From Armatimonadetes bacterium 13_1_40CM_64_14 (GTDB taxonomy: Bacteria > Sysuimicrobiota > Sysuimicrobiia > Sysuimicrobiales > Kaftiobacteriaceae), in assembly GCA_001917855.1 (NCBI GenBank), contig MNEU01000019.1:1-40403 (forward strand): 40,403 nt of DNA, read 5' to 3'. Positions 9,685 to 18,827 of the stretch are shown here, in pieces; the stretch's first letter is position 1; every line of letters starts with the position of its first letter. The notes under the pieces were generated by a model. That model worked only from the letters and a program-made list of their open reading frames with translations. It was not told the DNA's origin and did no database searches. The position numbers and the translations under genes were made by a program.

Positions 9685-10752
9685 TTGAATGTAGAGCTGC
9701 GCGGCGTGACCAAGCGGTTTGGCGAGACAACCGCCATCGACGACATCTCGTACGCCGTGCCGGCCAAGCGCCTCGTCACCCTGCTGGGGCCGTCGGGCTG
9801 TGGGAAGACCACGCTGCTGCGCCTTGTCGCAGGGTTTGCGGCGCCTGACACGGGCGACGTACTGCTAGGCGGCGAGGTTATCACGCACGTACCGTCCAAC
9901 CAGCGGCAGATCGGCATGGTGTTTCAGAACTACGCGTTATTCCCCCACATGACTGTTGAAAGGAACGTTTCGTTCGGGCTCCGGATGCGACATGCTCCGG
10001 CCAGCCTCGTCGCGCGGCGGACGGAAGAGACGCTGGACCTTGTGGGACTGCGCGGCCTCCGCGATCGCTATCCGCATCAGCTGTCCGGGGGCCAGCAGCA
10101 ACGCGCAGCCCTCGCGCGGGCTCTGGCCATCCAGCCGCGCGTCCTGCTGCTCGACGAGCCGTTCGGCGCGCTCGACCGCAAGCTCAGATTGCAGATGCAG
10201 GTCGACGTCAAGAAGATCATCCGGCAGCTCGGCATCACGACCGTCTTCGTGACGCACGATCAGGAAGAGGCATTCACGATGTCCGACCTGATCGCGGTTA
10301 TGAACGCTGGCCGGATTGTGCAGAGCGGCGCACCCATGGAGATCTATGACAAGCCGAAGGACTCATTCGTGGCAGACTTCGTGGGCGGGAGCAATTTCAT
10401 CCCTGTCGAGGTGGCCGAGGTCGCACAGGACGGCTTAAACCTGCGCCACGGCACGGTCGTGTTTGCAGTGCCGTGGGCTGCGGACATGCTGGTGGGCCAG
10501 CGAGCTGTGCTCGTGGTGCGGCCAGAAAACCTGCGACTCGTGCAGGCCGGCCAGGGCAGTGGAGGGCTCGCTGCGACAGTGACGTTTGTGCGCCCGATCG
10601 GGCCGCTGCTGGAGTTTGAAGTCGAGACGGCGACGGGCATGCGGCTCAAGGTCGCTTCGGTGCGCGCACGTGATGCGCTGCCATTTAGCCTCGGCGACGC
10701 GGCGCGTGTCGAACTCGCGGACCCACAGGCCTGCACGGTGTTCGCAGTGTGA
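9685..10752 (+). CDS. ABC transporter ATP-binding protein (PotA-like); TTG start
   Basis: LLGPSGCGKTTLLR Walker A, LSGGQQQRAALARAL signature, LLLDEPFGALD Walker B, TOBE-like C-terminus. Confidence 0.93.
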   Translation: MNVELRGVTKRFGETTAIDDISYAVPAKRLVTLLGPSGCGKTTLLRLVAGFAAPDTGDVLLGGEVITHVPSNQRQIGMVFQNYALFPHMTVERNVSFGLRMRHAPASLVARRTEETLDLVGLRGLRDRYPHQLSGGQQQRAALARALAIQPRVLLLDEPFGALDRKLRLQMQVDVKKIIRQLGITTVFVTHDQEEAFTMSDLIAVMNAGRIVQSGAPMEIYDKPKDSFVADFVGGSNFIPVEVAEVAQDGLNLRHGTVVFAVPWAADMLVGQRAVLVVRPENLRLVQAGQGSGGLAATVTFVRPIGPLLEFEVETATGMRLKVASVRARDALPFSLGDAARVELADPQACTVFAV

Positions 10753-11699
10753 CCGTGGACATCGTTGCAGCAGGCGGCTGCACGGTGGACATCGTACATT
10801 CTGCCGATGGAACCACACGCGGCCAGCAACTCGGCGGCAACGCCATCTACGCCGCCGCCGGAGCGCGCATATGGAACCTGCGGACGGGTGTGGTGGCGCT
10901 TCGCGGCACGGGGCTGCCGGTAGGATGGGACAAGCTGTTGACCGATCTGGGGATTGACACAGAGGGTCTAATCCCGGTGGACGTCCCGGCCTCGGTGACG
11001 GAGTTCTTCTACAGCGCCGATGAGGAACGGACACAGCGGGTCTGGTCGCATGCTGGCACCGGCGCCGCCGTGCCCCACCTGCCGGCTGAGACCGGCGAGC
11101 CCATCCGCCGGCTCCGGCTGTCGGCGGATCACGTGCCCGAGCGGTACCGTCATGCGAGGGGAGCCCATGTGGGGCCGGCACACGGAGACGCGCAACGGGC
11201 GTTGATCAAGGCCTTCGCGCCTGACACAGTGCTAACGCTTGACCCCTATCCGTATCTGATGGCCGAGGCCACTGATGAGGAGCTGAGATTACTCCTGGAA
11301 CCCGTAGCTGCATTTCTGCCGAGCCACGAGGAAGTCCGAGCCAGATTCCCTGATCTAGCGCCCGAGGACGCCCTGGACCGGCTCGCGGGATTCGCTCGGG
11401 TCGCGACCGTTATCAAGGTAGGACGGCGCGGGGCGCTTGTTTACGACCGTGCCGCGGGCCGGCGCCATGCGATACCTGCGGTACCCGTGGCGGTCATCGA
11501 CCCTACCGGTGCCGGCGACGCGTTCTGTGGCGGCATGCTGGCAGGTCTGGTCGAGGCTCGCGGTGTGCTGGAGACGGTGGCGCGGGGCGCAGTCTCGGCC
11601 TCGTTCGCGGTGGAAGACTTTGGACTCGGCGCCATCCTGCGGGCCATGCCGGCCGAACGCGACCGCCGGCTGCGCTGGGTGCTGGAGCGGGTCCAGTGA
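10749..11699 (+). CDS. PfkB family carbohydrate kinase
   Basis: LGGNAIYAAAGARIW; IDPTGAGDAFCGGMLAGL signature; GTGA overlap. Confidence 0.88.
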   Translation: MTVDIVAAGGCTVDIVHSADGTTRGQQLGGNAIYAAAGARIWNLRTGVVALRGTGLPVGWDKLLTDLGIDTEGLIPVDVPASVTEFFYSADEERTQRVWSHAGTGAAVPHLPAETGEPIRRLRLSADHVPERYRHARGAHVGPAHGDAQRALIKAFAPDTVLTLDPYPYLMAEATDEELRLLLEPVAAFLPSHEEVRARFPDLAPEDALDRLAGFARVATVIKVGRRGALVYDRAAGRRHAIPAVPVAVIDPTGAGDAFCGGMLAGLVEARGVLETVARGAVSASFAVEDFGLGAILRAMPAERDRRLRWVLERVQ

Positions 11700-12796
11700 G
11701 CCAGGTGCCGCACCCCATGCGCGACCAGATTGCCGGCCAGCCGGCGGCGCTGCGTGCGCTGCTGGCGCGACAGGATGAGATTGCTAGCATCGTCGCGCAT
11801 GCCACGTCCGGCACAGAGCGTGTTTGGGCGGTAGGGCACGGCGACTCTTTCTTCGCGCCGCTCGCCGCCGCGGCCGCGTTTGGCCGATGGACGCGCCTGC
11901 CGTATCGGCCGCTACCGGCACAGGAGATGGCTGCTTACCCACCGTCCGGACTCGATGCCACGGCGCTGGTGATCGCGATATCCATGTCGGGCGGAGGACG
12001 GTCGATCGACGCAGCGCATGTGGCGCGATCGCGCGGGGCGCGCGTGCTGGTCATCACGAACACGCCGGGCAGCCCACTCACCCAGGTAGCCGATCAAACT
12101 GTCCTGCTGGGGATTACTGAACCGGTGCCGTTCCTGGCCGGAACGGTGACCTACACGGCGTCCGTGCTGGCATTGATAATGATCGCGTCAGTGCTATCCT
12201 CGGCCGAAACCGACGGATCGGTGACGGTGCGAGCGGGACCGACGACGGCCGACCGCGCCGGGGCGCTATCCTCGCTCCGGCACGCGGTGTCCGCGCTGGA
12301 TGCAGCAGTCGCCATCGAGCCGGTGATCCGCGAGTCGGTATTTCCGCTAGCCCGGGCACGCGTATGGTACTTGCTCGGTATGGGATGCCAGGAGGCAACG
12401 GCGCGATACGGCGCGGCCAAAATGGCCGAAGTTGCCGATGCCATCGGGATCCCGCACGAGACTGAGGAGTTCTTCCACGAGCATCATTGGGTGATGACCA
12501 GCGATGATGCAGTTGTGATCATCGCGCATGACGAGCCGTCGCGTCGCCGCTCGGCCGCTGCGGCTGCGCACCTCCAGGAGCTCGAAATTCCGGTCTGGCT
12601 GATCGGCGGCGATGCCATCGATGGTGTGCGCCATGTCCCGCTGGGGGATGTCGATCCGTGGGCCTCGCCGCTGTCTGCGGCGGTGGCACTTCAGTGGCTT
12701 GCGTACTGGCTATCACGAGCGAAGGGCCTGGATCCGGACCAGCGCAGCCATCTCCGCGGGAGCCCGCGCTATGTTGTCTCGCGCAAGTACCGGTAG
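11696..12796 (+). CDS. SIS domain protein 2, diverged paralogue of 8475-9632
   Basis: WAVGHGDSFFAPLAAAAAFG, ISMSGGGRSIDAAHVARSRGARVLVITNTPGSPL, YLLGMGCQEATARYGAAKMAEVADA, ETEEFFHEHHW. Confidence 0.82.
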   Translation: MSQVPHPMRDQIAGQPAALRALLARQDEIASIVAHATSGTERVWAVGHGDSFFAPLAAAAAFGRWTRLPYRPLPAQEMAAYPPSGLDATALVIAISMSGGGRSIDAAHVARSRGARVLVITNTPGSPLTQVADQTVLLGITEPVPFLAGTVTYTASVLALIMIASVLSSAETDGSVTVRAGPTTADRAGALSSLRHAVSALDAAVAIEPVIRESVFPLARARVWYLLGMGCQEATARYGAAKMAEVADAIGIPHETEEFFHEHHWVMTSDDAVVIIAHDEPSRRRSAAAAAHLQELEIPVWLIGGDAIDGVRHVPLGDVDPWASPLSAAVALQWLAYWLSRAKGLDPDQRSHLRGSPRYVVSRKYR

Positions 12797-12845
12797 GCAG
12801 TCCCCCGGCGCACAAGCCGGGAATCGTTGAGGGGGGGGTGCGGCA

Positions 12846-13892
12846 ATGCGACAGTTAGTCACCGTCACACTGGTCCTGCTGCTCGTGGCCTCGGGGCTTG
12901 GCCTGTCAGCCCTGCGGGCTGCGTCGGCGCCTGAGATCGTCATGTCATCCTACGGCGGGCAGCTCGACGAGCCATTCCGCTGGTTCCTGGCCGATCCATT
13001 CGAGCGCCGGACCGGTGCCCGCGTCACGCTCGTCCCGTCGCTCTCATTAGAGGTTCTCGCGAAGATCAAAGCCTCTCCAGACAGTCCACCGTTCGACGTG
13101 ATCGTTCTCGATGAAGGTCCGCATCTACAGGCGGCCGCCGACGGCGTCGTCCAGCGTATCGACGAGAAGGTCGTTCCGAATCTCACTCAGGTCTATCCAG
13201 CGTACCAGAGAGTGACGCACGGATTCGGCGTGCCGCAGGCGTACTCGGTCGTCGGCCTGGCCTACAACACGAAAAAGGTCAAGACGCCACCGACATCGTG
13301 GCGGGATCTATTCAAGCCCGAGTTCAAGGGCCAGGTCGGTGTCGTGAACCTGAACAGCTCGCTGGGTGTGGCCTTCCTGGTCATGTTGGCGCAACTGAAC
13401 GGCGGCGGCGAAGACAATATCGAGCCGGGCTTCGCGACGTTCAAGGACCTGATGGGGAGTGTATCAGCGGTTGCTCCACGACCCGGAGCACTCGCGGCGC
13501 TGTTTGAGCGAGATGAGGTGGCAATCGGCCCACTATGGAACAACACGATCCTGACGCTGCGCGAAAAGGGTTTGCCCGTGGACTGGGTCGTGCCAAAGGA
13601 GGGCGCTATTGTTGTCATGTCAGTGATGAACGTGGTGACCAACACGAAGCAGCCACAACTGGCGGCGCAGTTCACCAACGATGCCATCAGCAAGGACTAC
13701 CAGTTGAAGGCGGCGGTGCCGCCGTACTTCTTCGGGCCCACCAACAGCAGCGTGAACCTGCCCGCGGCGCTCCGGCGTTACCTGCCCACGCGACCCGAGG
13801 AGGTCGCCCGGCTGCTGTCGCTGGATTGGACGATGATCAACCGAAACCGGCAGGCGTGGACAGACCGGTTCAATCGGGAATTCGCACGCTGA
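12846..13892 (+). CDS. ABC transporter substrate-binding protein 2, paralogue of 4435-5484
   Basis: FGVPQAYSVVGLAYNTKKVKTPPTSWRDLFKPEFKGQVGV aligns with the first SBP. Confidence 0.87.
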   Translation: MRQLVTVTLVLLLVASGLGLSALRAASAPEIVMSSYGGQLDEPFRWFLADPFERRTGARVTLVPSLSLEVLAKIKASPDSPPFDVIVLDEGPHLQAAADGVVQRIDEKVVPNLTQVYPAYQRVTHGFGVPQAYSVVGLAYNTKKVKTPPTSWRDLFKPEFKGQVGVVNLNSSLGVAFLVMLAQLNGGGEDNIEPGFATFKDLMGSVSAVAPRPGALAALFERDEVAIGPLWNNTILTLREKGLPVDWVVPKEGAIVVMSVMNVVTNTKQPQLAAQFTNDAISKDYQLKAAVPPYFFGPTNSSVNLPAALRRYLPTRPEEVARLLSLDWTMINRNRQAWTDRFNREFAR

Positions 13893-13959
13893 AGGCCCGC
13901 GGGAAGAGCCGTCAGGGCAGCCAGCCCGAGCGTTCCATGATCGCGTCTCACGAGGGCAG

Positions 13960-14814
13960 GTGATGCTGGGGCGTTCCTCAGCGCTCGTCCTTCCAGCGCT
14001 TGTGTTGTTGACGGGGCTGTTCGTGTTGCCCCTGCTGCTCCTTGCGGCAATCGGCGTGTTTCCGGTACGGGGCACGACCATCATTTGGGAGCGGCCCGAC
14101 CTGGCGCCGTACCTGCGTTACTTGGCCGACCCGTTCTATCGGTGGGTGACCCTGCGCACGGTTGGAATGGCGGCCGCAGTGACGCTGGCGTGCTTGGCGT
14201 TGGGCTTTCCATACGCGTATGCCTTCACCCGCGTGCGGCCGGTCTGGCAGACCGCGCTGCTGGTACTGGTCATTTCGCCGATTCTGACTGGGACCGTGGT
14301 GCGCTCGTACGGCTGGCTGGTGATCCTGGGGCGCCGTGGTCTCGTCAACGATCTGCTGGTTGGACTGGGAGTCATCGATGTGCCGATTCGATTGCTCTTC
14401 TCCATGTCGGGCGTCGTGATCGCCCTGACGCAGGTGATGCTTCCGTTTATGGTATTGCCCATCATCAGCGGGCTGGCCCGGCAGAACCCTTCGCTCTACG
14501 ACGCGGCCCTGGGCTTGGGTGCTTCGCGGGCGCAGGCCATCCGCCACGTCGTCCTGCCGCTCAGCCTGCCCGGGATCCTGGCAGGGTCGGTCCTGGTGTT
14601 CGTGTTGGCGTTCGCGTCATTCACCACGCCGGCCCTGGTGGGTGGGGGGAATTTTATTATTCTTCCCACCTTAATCTACCAGCAGACGCAGCAGTCCCTG
14701 GATTGGGGAGTGCTGTCGGCCATTTCCTTCGTATTGCTGGGAACATCGATGATCATCGTCTGGGCGTACTCGATGCTGGTGCAGCGACTGGGCCTGACTT
14801 GGGCCGAGCGATGA
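13960..14814 (+). CDS. ABC transporter permease (PotB-like) 2
   Basis: DAALGLGASRAQAIRHVVLPLSLPGILAG EAA motif, multiple TM segments. Confidence 0.9.
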   Translation: MMLGRSSALVLPALVLLTGLFVLPLLLLAAIGVFPVRGTTIIWERPDLAPYLRYLADPFYRWVTLRTVGMAAAVTLACLALGFPYAYAFTRVRPVWQTALLVLVISPILTGTVVRSYGWLVILGRRGLVNDLLVGLGVIDVPIRLLFSMSGVVIALTQVMLPFMVLPIISGLARQNPSLYDAALGLGASRAQAIRHVVLPLSLPGILAGSVLVFVLAFASFTTPALVGGGNFIILPTLIYQQTQQSLDWGVLSAISFVLLGTSMIIVWAYSMLVQRLGLTWAER

Positions 14815-14839
14815 TCTGGTCCGGCGAGGTGGCGGCTGC

Positions 14840-15709
14840 GTGTGGCGGTTCCGGGGGATGTCCGTGAATGCGCGGCGGCTACGGCTGTTGAGCGATCATC
14901 TCACCGATAGCATGCTGGCCGGAGTGGCTGTGCTCACGGGTGTGTTTCTGGTCCTCCCCACGTGTGTCGTCGTCCTGGCATCATTCACCAGCACCTCCTA
15001 CCTGAGCTTCCCGCCGGCCGGGTTCTCGCTGCGATGGTATGCGCGTATGATGGCCAGCACCGAGATCTTGCGCGCGGCCCAGACAAGCCTGATCGTTGCC
15101 GTGCTGGCCACGGCGGGCGCAGTCGGGCTCGGTGTGCTAACGGCGTTCCCTCTTGTGCGCGGGCGGTTCCGCGGCCGCGATGCGGTACTCGCGTTTACGC
15201 TGGCACCGATTATGCTGCCGTCCATCGTCCTGGGCATCGCGCTGCTATTCTTCTTCGGATTTCTGCAGGTGCGGCTGTCGCTTGCCACGCTTGTGTTGAG
15301 CCACATCCTGATCACGTTCCCGTATGTCGTGCGAATGAGCGCGGCGGCCCTCGTGCAGGTGGATCCGGCCCTGGAAGAGGCGGCAACCAACCTGGGGGCG
15401 AGCTCGTGGCAGGCGCTCCGGCACGTAACGCTCCCGCTCCTCGCCCCGGGGCTGGCTGTTGGCGCTGGCTTTGCATTCGTCGAGTCGTTCGATAACCTGG
15501 CGCTATCGATCTTCGTAGCCGGACAGCGGCAGGAAACGCTGCCGATGCGGCTGTTTCAACTGCTTGTGTCGGATATCGATCCGGTCGTGGCGGCAGTGTC
15601 CACAACGATAATCGCCGCCTCGTTCGTGGTGCTGCTTACAGTGCACCGGCTGGCAGGGTTTGGCCAGGTCATGCGGCTCGTTGGGGAGCGGAGGGCCCGC
15701 CTGCCGTGA
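14840..15709 (+). CDS. ABC transporter permease (PotC-like) 2; true start may be GTG at about 14867
   Basis: EEAATNLGASSWQALRHVTLPLLAPGLAVG EAA motif, multiple TM segments. Confidence 0.88.
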   Translation: MWRFRGMSVNARRLRLLSDHLTDSMLAGVAVLTGVFLVLPTCVVVLASFTSTSYLSFPPAGFSLRWYARMMASTEILRAAQTSLIVAVLATAGAVGLGVLTAFPLVRGRFRGRDAVLAFTLAPIMLPSIVLGIALLFFFGFLQVRLSLATLVLSHILITFPYVVRMSAAALVQVDPALEEAATNLGASSWQALRHVTLPLLAPGLAVGAGFAFVESFDNLALSIFVAGQRQETLPMRLFQLLVSDIDPVVAAVSTTIIAASFVVLLTVHRLAGFGQVMRLVGERRARLP

Positions 15710-17250
15710 GCTGCGCCTCCGAGGCGGTGCTGATCAAGGGCGCGCGGGTGCTCACCTTTAACGACCATGAAACTGCATATCCCGAAGGTGACATCCTCGT
15801 CGAAGGGGATCGCATTAAGGCCGTGGGCCCGAGGCTACAAAGACCTCCGGGTGCCCGCGTGATCGAGGGCCGTGGTCGCTTGGTCATGCCGGGTCTGGTC
15901 AACGCGCACATGCACTCCGACGAGACCCTGTTTCGTGGCCTGCTCGACAACATGCCCCTGGAAGTCTGGATGCTCTACTCCTTGCCGCCAATCGGCTACG
16001 GCCCCGTGCCCGAACGCCTGATCTACCTGCGCACGCTGCTAGGTGCGATCGAAGCCTTGCAGTCTGGTACCACGACGATCCAGGACGATATCTCCGAAGC
16101 GCCGCGTGCCACTCTCGACGGCAGCGAGGCCGTGCTACGCGCGTATCGGGATGTCGGCATCCGCGCGAGTATCGCCTGCAATATGACCGACAGGGCCTAC
16201 CACGAGAAACTACCCTATGTCGCCGAGCTGTTGCCCGACTTGGAGATGGATGCCATCCGGGCGACTCCCGCGCAGCCCGCCGCCGAGCTGCTAGCTCTGG
16301 CGGAGACATTGCTGGACAGATGGCACGGACGCGACGGGCGGATCCGGATTGCCTTGTCGGCCTCAGCACCGCAGCGATGCACGGATGACCTCATCCTGGC
16401 GCTGGACGACTTGTCGCGCCGTTGGAAGACGCCACTACTGAGCCATGTCCTTGAGACCAAGACGCAGGTCGTGACCGGCCAGGAGTTCTATGGCAAGACG
16501 ATTGTCGCGCACCTGGCGGACCTGGGTGTCCTCTCCGACCGCATGACAATCGCGCATGGCATCTGGCTGACCGAAGGCGACGTCGCGTTACTGGCGGCGG
16601 CCAGGACGGCTATTGCGCACAATCCTATCAGCAACCTAAAGCTCGGCAGCGGGTTACTCCGGCTCGAGGCTGTACGCCGCGCCGGGGTGCCGCTGTGCCT
16701 GGGAACCGACGGGAGCAGCAGCAACGATACCTTCAACATGTTCGAGGTCATGAAGTGCGCAGCGCTGATCCACAAGATTACCTCGCCGGTCAGCAATACC
16801 TGGTCGTCCGCGCGTGATGTGCTTGCTATGGTCCTGCGGGGCGGGGCTCGGAGCGTTCTCCTGCAGGGACAAATGGGGGTGCTCGCCCCGGGCGCTCTGG
16901 CGGATGTCGTGCTCCTGCGCCTGGATGCGCCGGCGTTTGTGCCGCTGCACGATCCGGTCAATCACCTGGTGTACTGCGAATCGGGGCGCGATGTCGATAT
17001 GGTCCTGGTCGGCGGTAAGGTGGTCGTGGAGGGAGGTCGCGTCACCACGATCAATACGGGCGCTATTTATGCTGAGGTGGCCGACCTGATGCCTGGTTTT
17101 TTGCAGATGATGGACCGTGCCTACGCTGCCAGTCGACGCCTTGAGCCCGTCCTGTGGCAGGTGTACGAACGCTGCCAGCGGCAGATGCCTGAGATGAACC
17201 GCTTCGCAACTCTACCCTCAGAGTGGGAATGGTCGAAGGGGAGCCCGTAG
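15706..17250 (+). CDS. Amidohydrolase (chlorohydrolase/guanine deaminase-like)
   Basis: MPGLVNAHMHSDETLFRG, SGTTTIQDD, IAHGIWL, IAHNPISNLKLGSG, LGTDGSSSNDTFNMF. Confidence 0.87.
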   Translation: MSCASEAVLIKGARVLTFNDHETAYPEGDILVEGDRIKAVGPRLQRPPGARVIEGRGRLVMPGLVNAHMHSDETLFRGLLDNMPLEVWMLYSLPPIGYGPVPERLIYLRTLLGAIEALQSGTTTIQDDISEAPRATLDGSEAVLRAYRDVGIRASIACNMTDRAYHEKLPYVAELLPDLEMDAIRATPAQPAAELLALAETLLDRWHGRDGRIRIALSASAPQRCTDDLILALDDLSRRWKTPLLSHVLETKTQVVTGQEFYGKTIVAHLADLGVLSDRMTIAHGIWLTEGDVALLAAARTAIAHNPISNLKLGSGLLRLEAVRRAGVPLCLGTDGSSSNDTFNMFEVMKCAALIHKITSPVSNTWSSARDVLAMVLRGGARSVLLQGQMGVLAPGALADVVLLRLDAPAFVPLHDPVNHLVYCESGRDVDMVLVGGKVVVEGGRVTTINTGAIYAEVADLMPGFLQMMDRAYAASRRLEPVLWQVYERCQRQMPEMNRFATLPSEWEWSKGSP

Positions 17251-18044
17251 TGGACACCGGCAAGGCCGTGCGCATGGCAACCATTCTCCGCAGTGACGGG
17301 CGCACGTTCGTCGGCGCGCTCGATGTCTTTATCCCTCGCGGGCTGCTGCCCGGGCTGCGTGACCCGGTCGCGACCGCGCGGCTGTTCGTGGACGCGGGAG
17401 CCGACGCGCTGCTGATACACGAAGGCCTAGTGGAGGTCTGTCTGCCGGCGTTTGCCGGCCGGGCCGCTCTGATCATCAAGCTCACGACAGCCTCGGCGCA
17501 GGCAGAAGATAGCACTCGGCGTGTGCAGGTGACCTCGGTGCGGCGCGCCGTTGCCCTGGGAGCAGCGGCTGTCGCGGTGAACTGCTTTCTGGGTGTGCCT
17601 TATGACGGCGACCTACTGGCACAGCTTGGCCGCATCGCTGATGCGTGCGCAGCGTACGGGATGCCGCTGATTCCGCTGATCAACCCTCATCCCCGCGACC
17701 AGTTCGACGCCGACCGCGTGGCCTACGTTTGCCGCGTGGGAGCTGAACTCGGCGGCGACCTAGTCAAGAGTGATTATCCCGGCTCTCCCGAAGCCTTCGC
17801 TTTGGCCGTGCGCACCTGTCCTCGGCCGGTGATCATCGAAGAGAGCCCGCTCCCGACGACCCCCGAGGGCACACTGCAAACGGTCGACGGCGTGCTGCGG
17901 GCCGGGGGCGCTGGGGTGATGTTTGCGAACAGAATCTGGGACGCACCGCATCCCGCATCGCTCGCACGGTCGGTGGCTGGCATGGTGCACGATGCGTGGA
18001 CATTGGAACAAGCGCTAAAGAACGCACGTGAAGCGGGTCCTTAA
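17223..18044 (+). CDS. DhnA/LsrF-like class I aldolase; real start may be downstream of 17223
   Basis: (beta/alpha)8 pattern; GADALLIHEG, VNCFLGVPYDGD, ELGGDLVKSDYPGSPEAF with candidate Schiff-base Lys, PVIIEESPLPT. Confidence 0.75.
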   Translation: MGMVEGEPVVDTGKAVRMATILRSDGRTFVGALDVFIPRGLLPGLRDPVATARLFVDAGADALLIHEGLVEVCLPAFAGRAALIIKLTTASAQAEDSTRRVQVTSVRRAVALGAAAVAVNCFLGVPYDGDLLAQLGRIADACAAYGMPLIPLINPHPRDQFDADRVAYVCRVGAELGGDLVKSDYPGSPEAFALAVRTCPRPVIIEESPLPTTPEGTLQTVDGVLRAGGAGVMFANRIWDAPHPASLARSVAGMVHDAWTLEQALKNAREAGP

Positions 18045-18066
18045 TGGCGAGGCTGTCTAGGGCCTT

Positions 18067-18105
18067 AGAGGAGGCCCTCTAGTTAGAGGCCTCCTCTTCT
18101 CTTTG
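18067..18105 (+). terminator. Rho-independent terminator of the island A operon
   Basis: AGAGGAGGC-C-CTCT-AGTT-AGAG-GCCTCCTCT hairpin (18067-18097) followed by pyrimidine-rich TCTCTTT. Confidence 0.75.
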
Positions 18106-18293
18106 GCTGATCGTTACGCGGATGTGGATTGCAACCACGCTGCTTGGACTGGAACGACGACAGCCCCTCGGGCCCCCTACCGTAGCAGGGCCGTGAAGTC
18201 GAATCAAGTCGACGGCAACCGGGCCATGCCCACCTTAGTTTGGCAGGGCCTAAGTACTGGTCAGCGACGTTCGGCTTGGGTCCGTTTTTTGGG

Positions 18294-18313
18294 GCACCCT
18301 TGGGGCACGCTCG
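18294..18313 (+). repeat. Direct repeat GCACCCTTGGGGCACGCTCG left of att copy 2 (candidate arm-type site)
   Basis: Identical 20-mer at 18519-18538 on the other side of the att core. Confidence 0.6.
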
Positions 18314-18418
18314 CCACTGTCAGGGGGTTTGACGACTCCCCTCGGTCCCAGGAGTCTCGATGTTTCGCGGATTCTGAGACTCGGGAGACTCCGCGGATTG
18401 TGCGAGATTCCCGGAAGA

Positions 18419-18468
18419 CGCACTCGTAATGCGCAGGTCATCGGTTCGAGTCCGATCGCCGGCTCCAG
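18419..18468 (+). repeat. att copy 2 (50-bp duplicate of tRNA-Thr 3' end)
   Basis: Identical to 1809-1858; no 5' tRNA half present. Confidence 0.9.
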
Positions 18469-18518
18469 GTTCATCAAGAGTTTCACACTCCGCTCTCTTC
18501 GAACGAATTCGTCTAGGC

Positions 18519-18538
18519 GCACCCTTGGGGCACGCTCG
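18519..18538 (+). repeat. Direct repeat GCACCCTTGGGGCACGCTCG right of att copy 2 (candidate arm-type site)
   Basis: Identical to 18294-18313; 51 bp from the att core. Confidence 0.6.
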
Positions 18539-18827
18539 TAAGTTGGCTGGCTGTCTCTTAGGTTAAGGTTTATGCCGCGCGCGTGGACACAAAGACTGCC
18601 TAGCCTAGGTCGCGCCTAACCTCCCGCGGGCTGCCCAAGGGTTGCCCGATTGCTTTAGAACTCAGGATTGATGAATAGCTTGTCTTCGCTTGTGCGCGCG
18701 CTCTGGCACGGACAAGAAAGGTCCGCATGTAGGTTATTATCTCTGAGCGTTCGAGGTCAAAAGGTCGCCTGATCTTGCTAGGAACCCTTGCGAAAACCCT
18801 TAACTTGTAATCAGGCGCCCGACAGTA

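Noticed and set aside
18310-18420. Short near-repeats (CGCGGATTCTGAGACTC / CCGCGGATTGTGCGAGATTC) as a CRISPR-like array
   Set aside because: Only two imperfect units, no regular spacers and no cas genes; more likely part of the att flank.
18419-18468. Second tRNA-Thr gene at 18.4 kb (and likewise at 24.6 and 27.8 kb)
   Set aside because: Only the anticodon arm to 3' end is present; acceptor 5' strand and D-arm are missing, so these are att duplicates, not tRNA genes.
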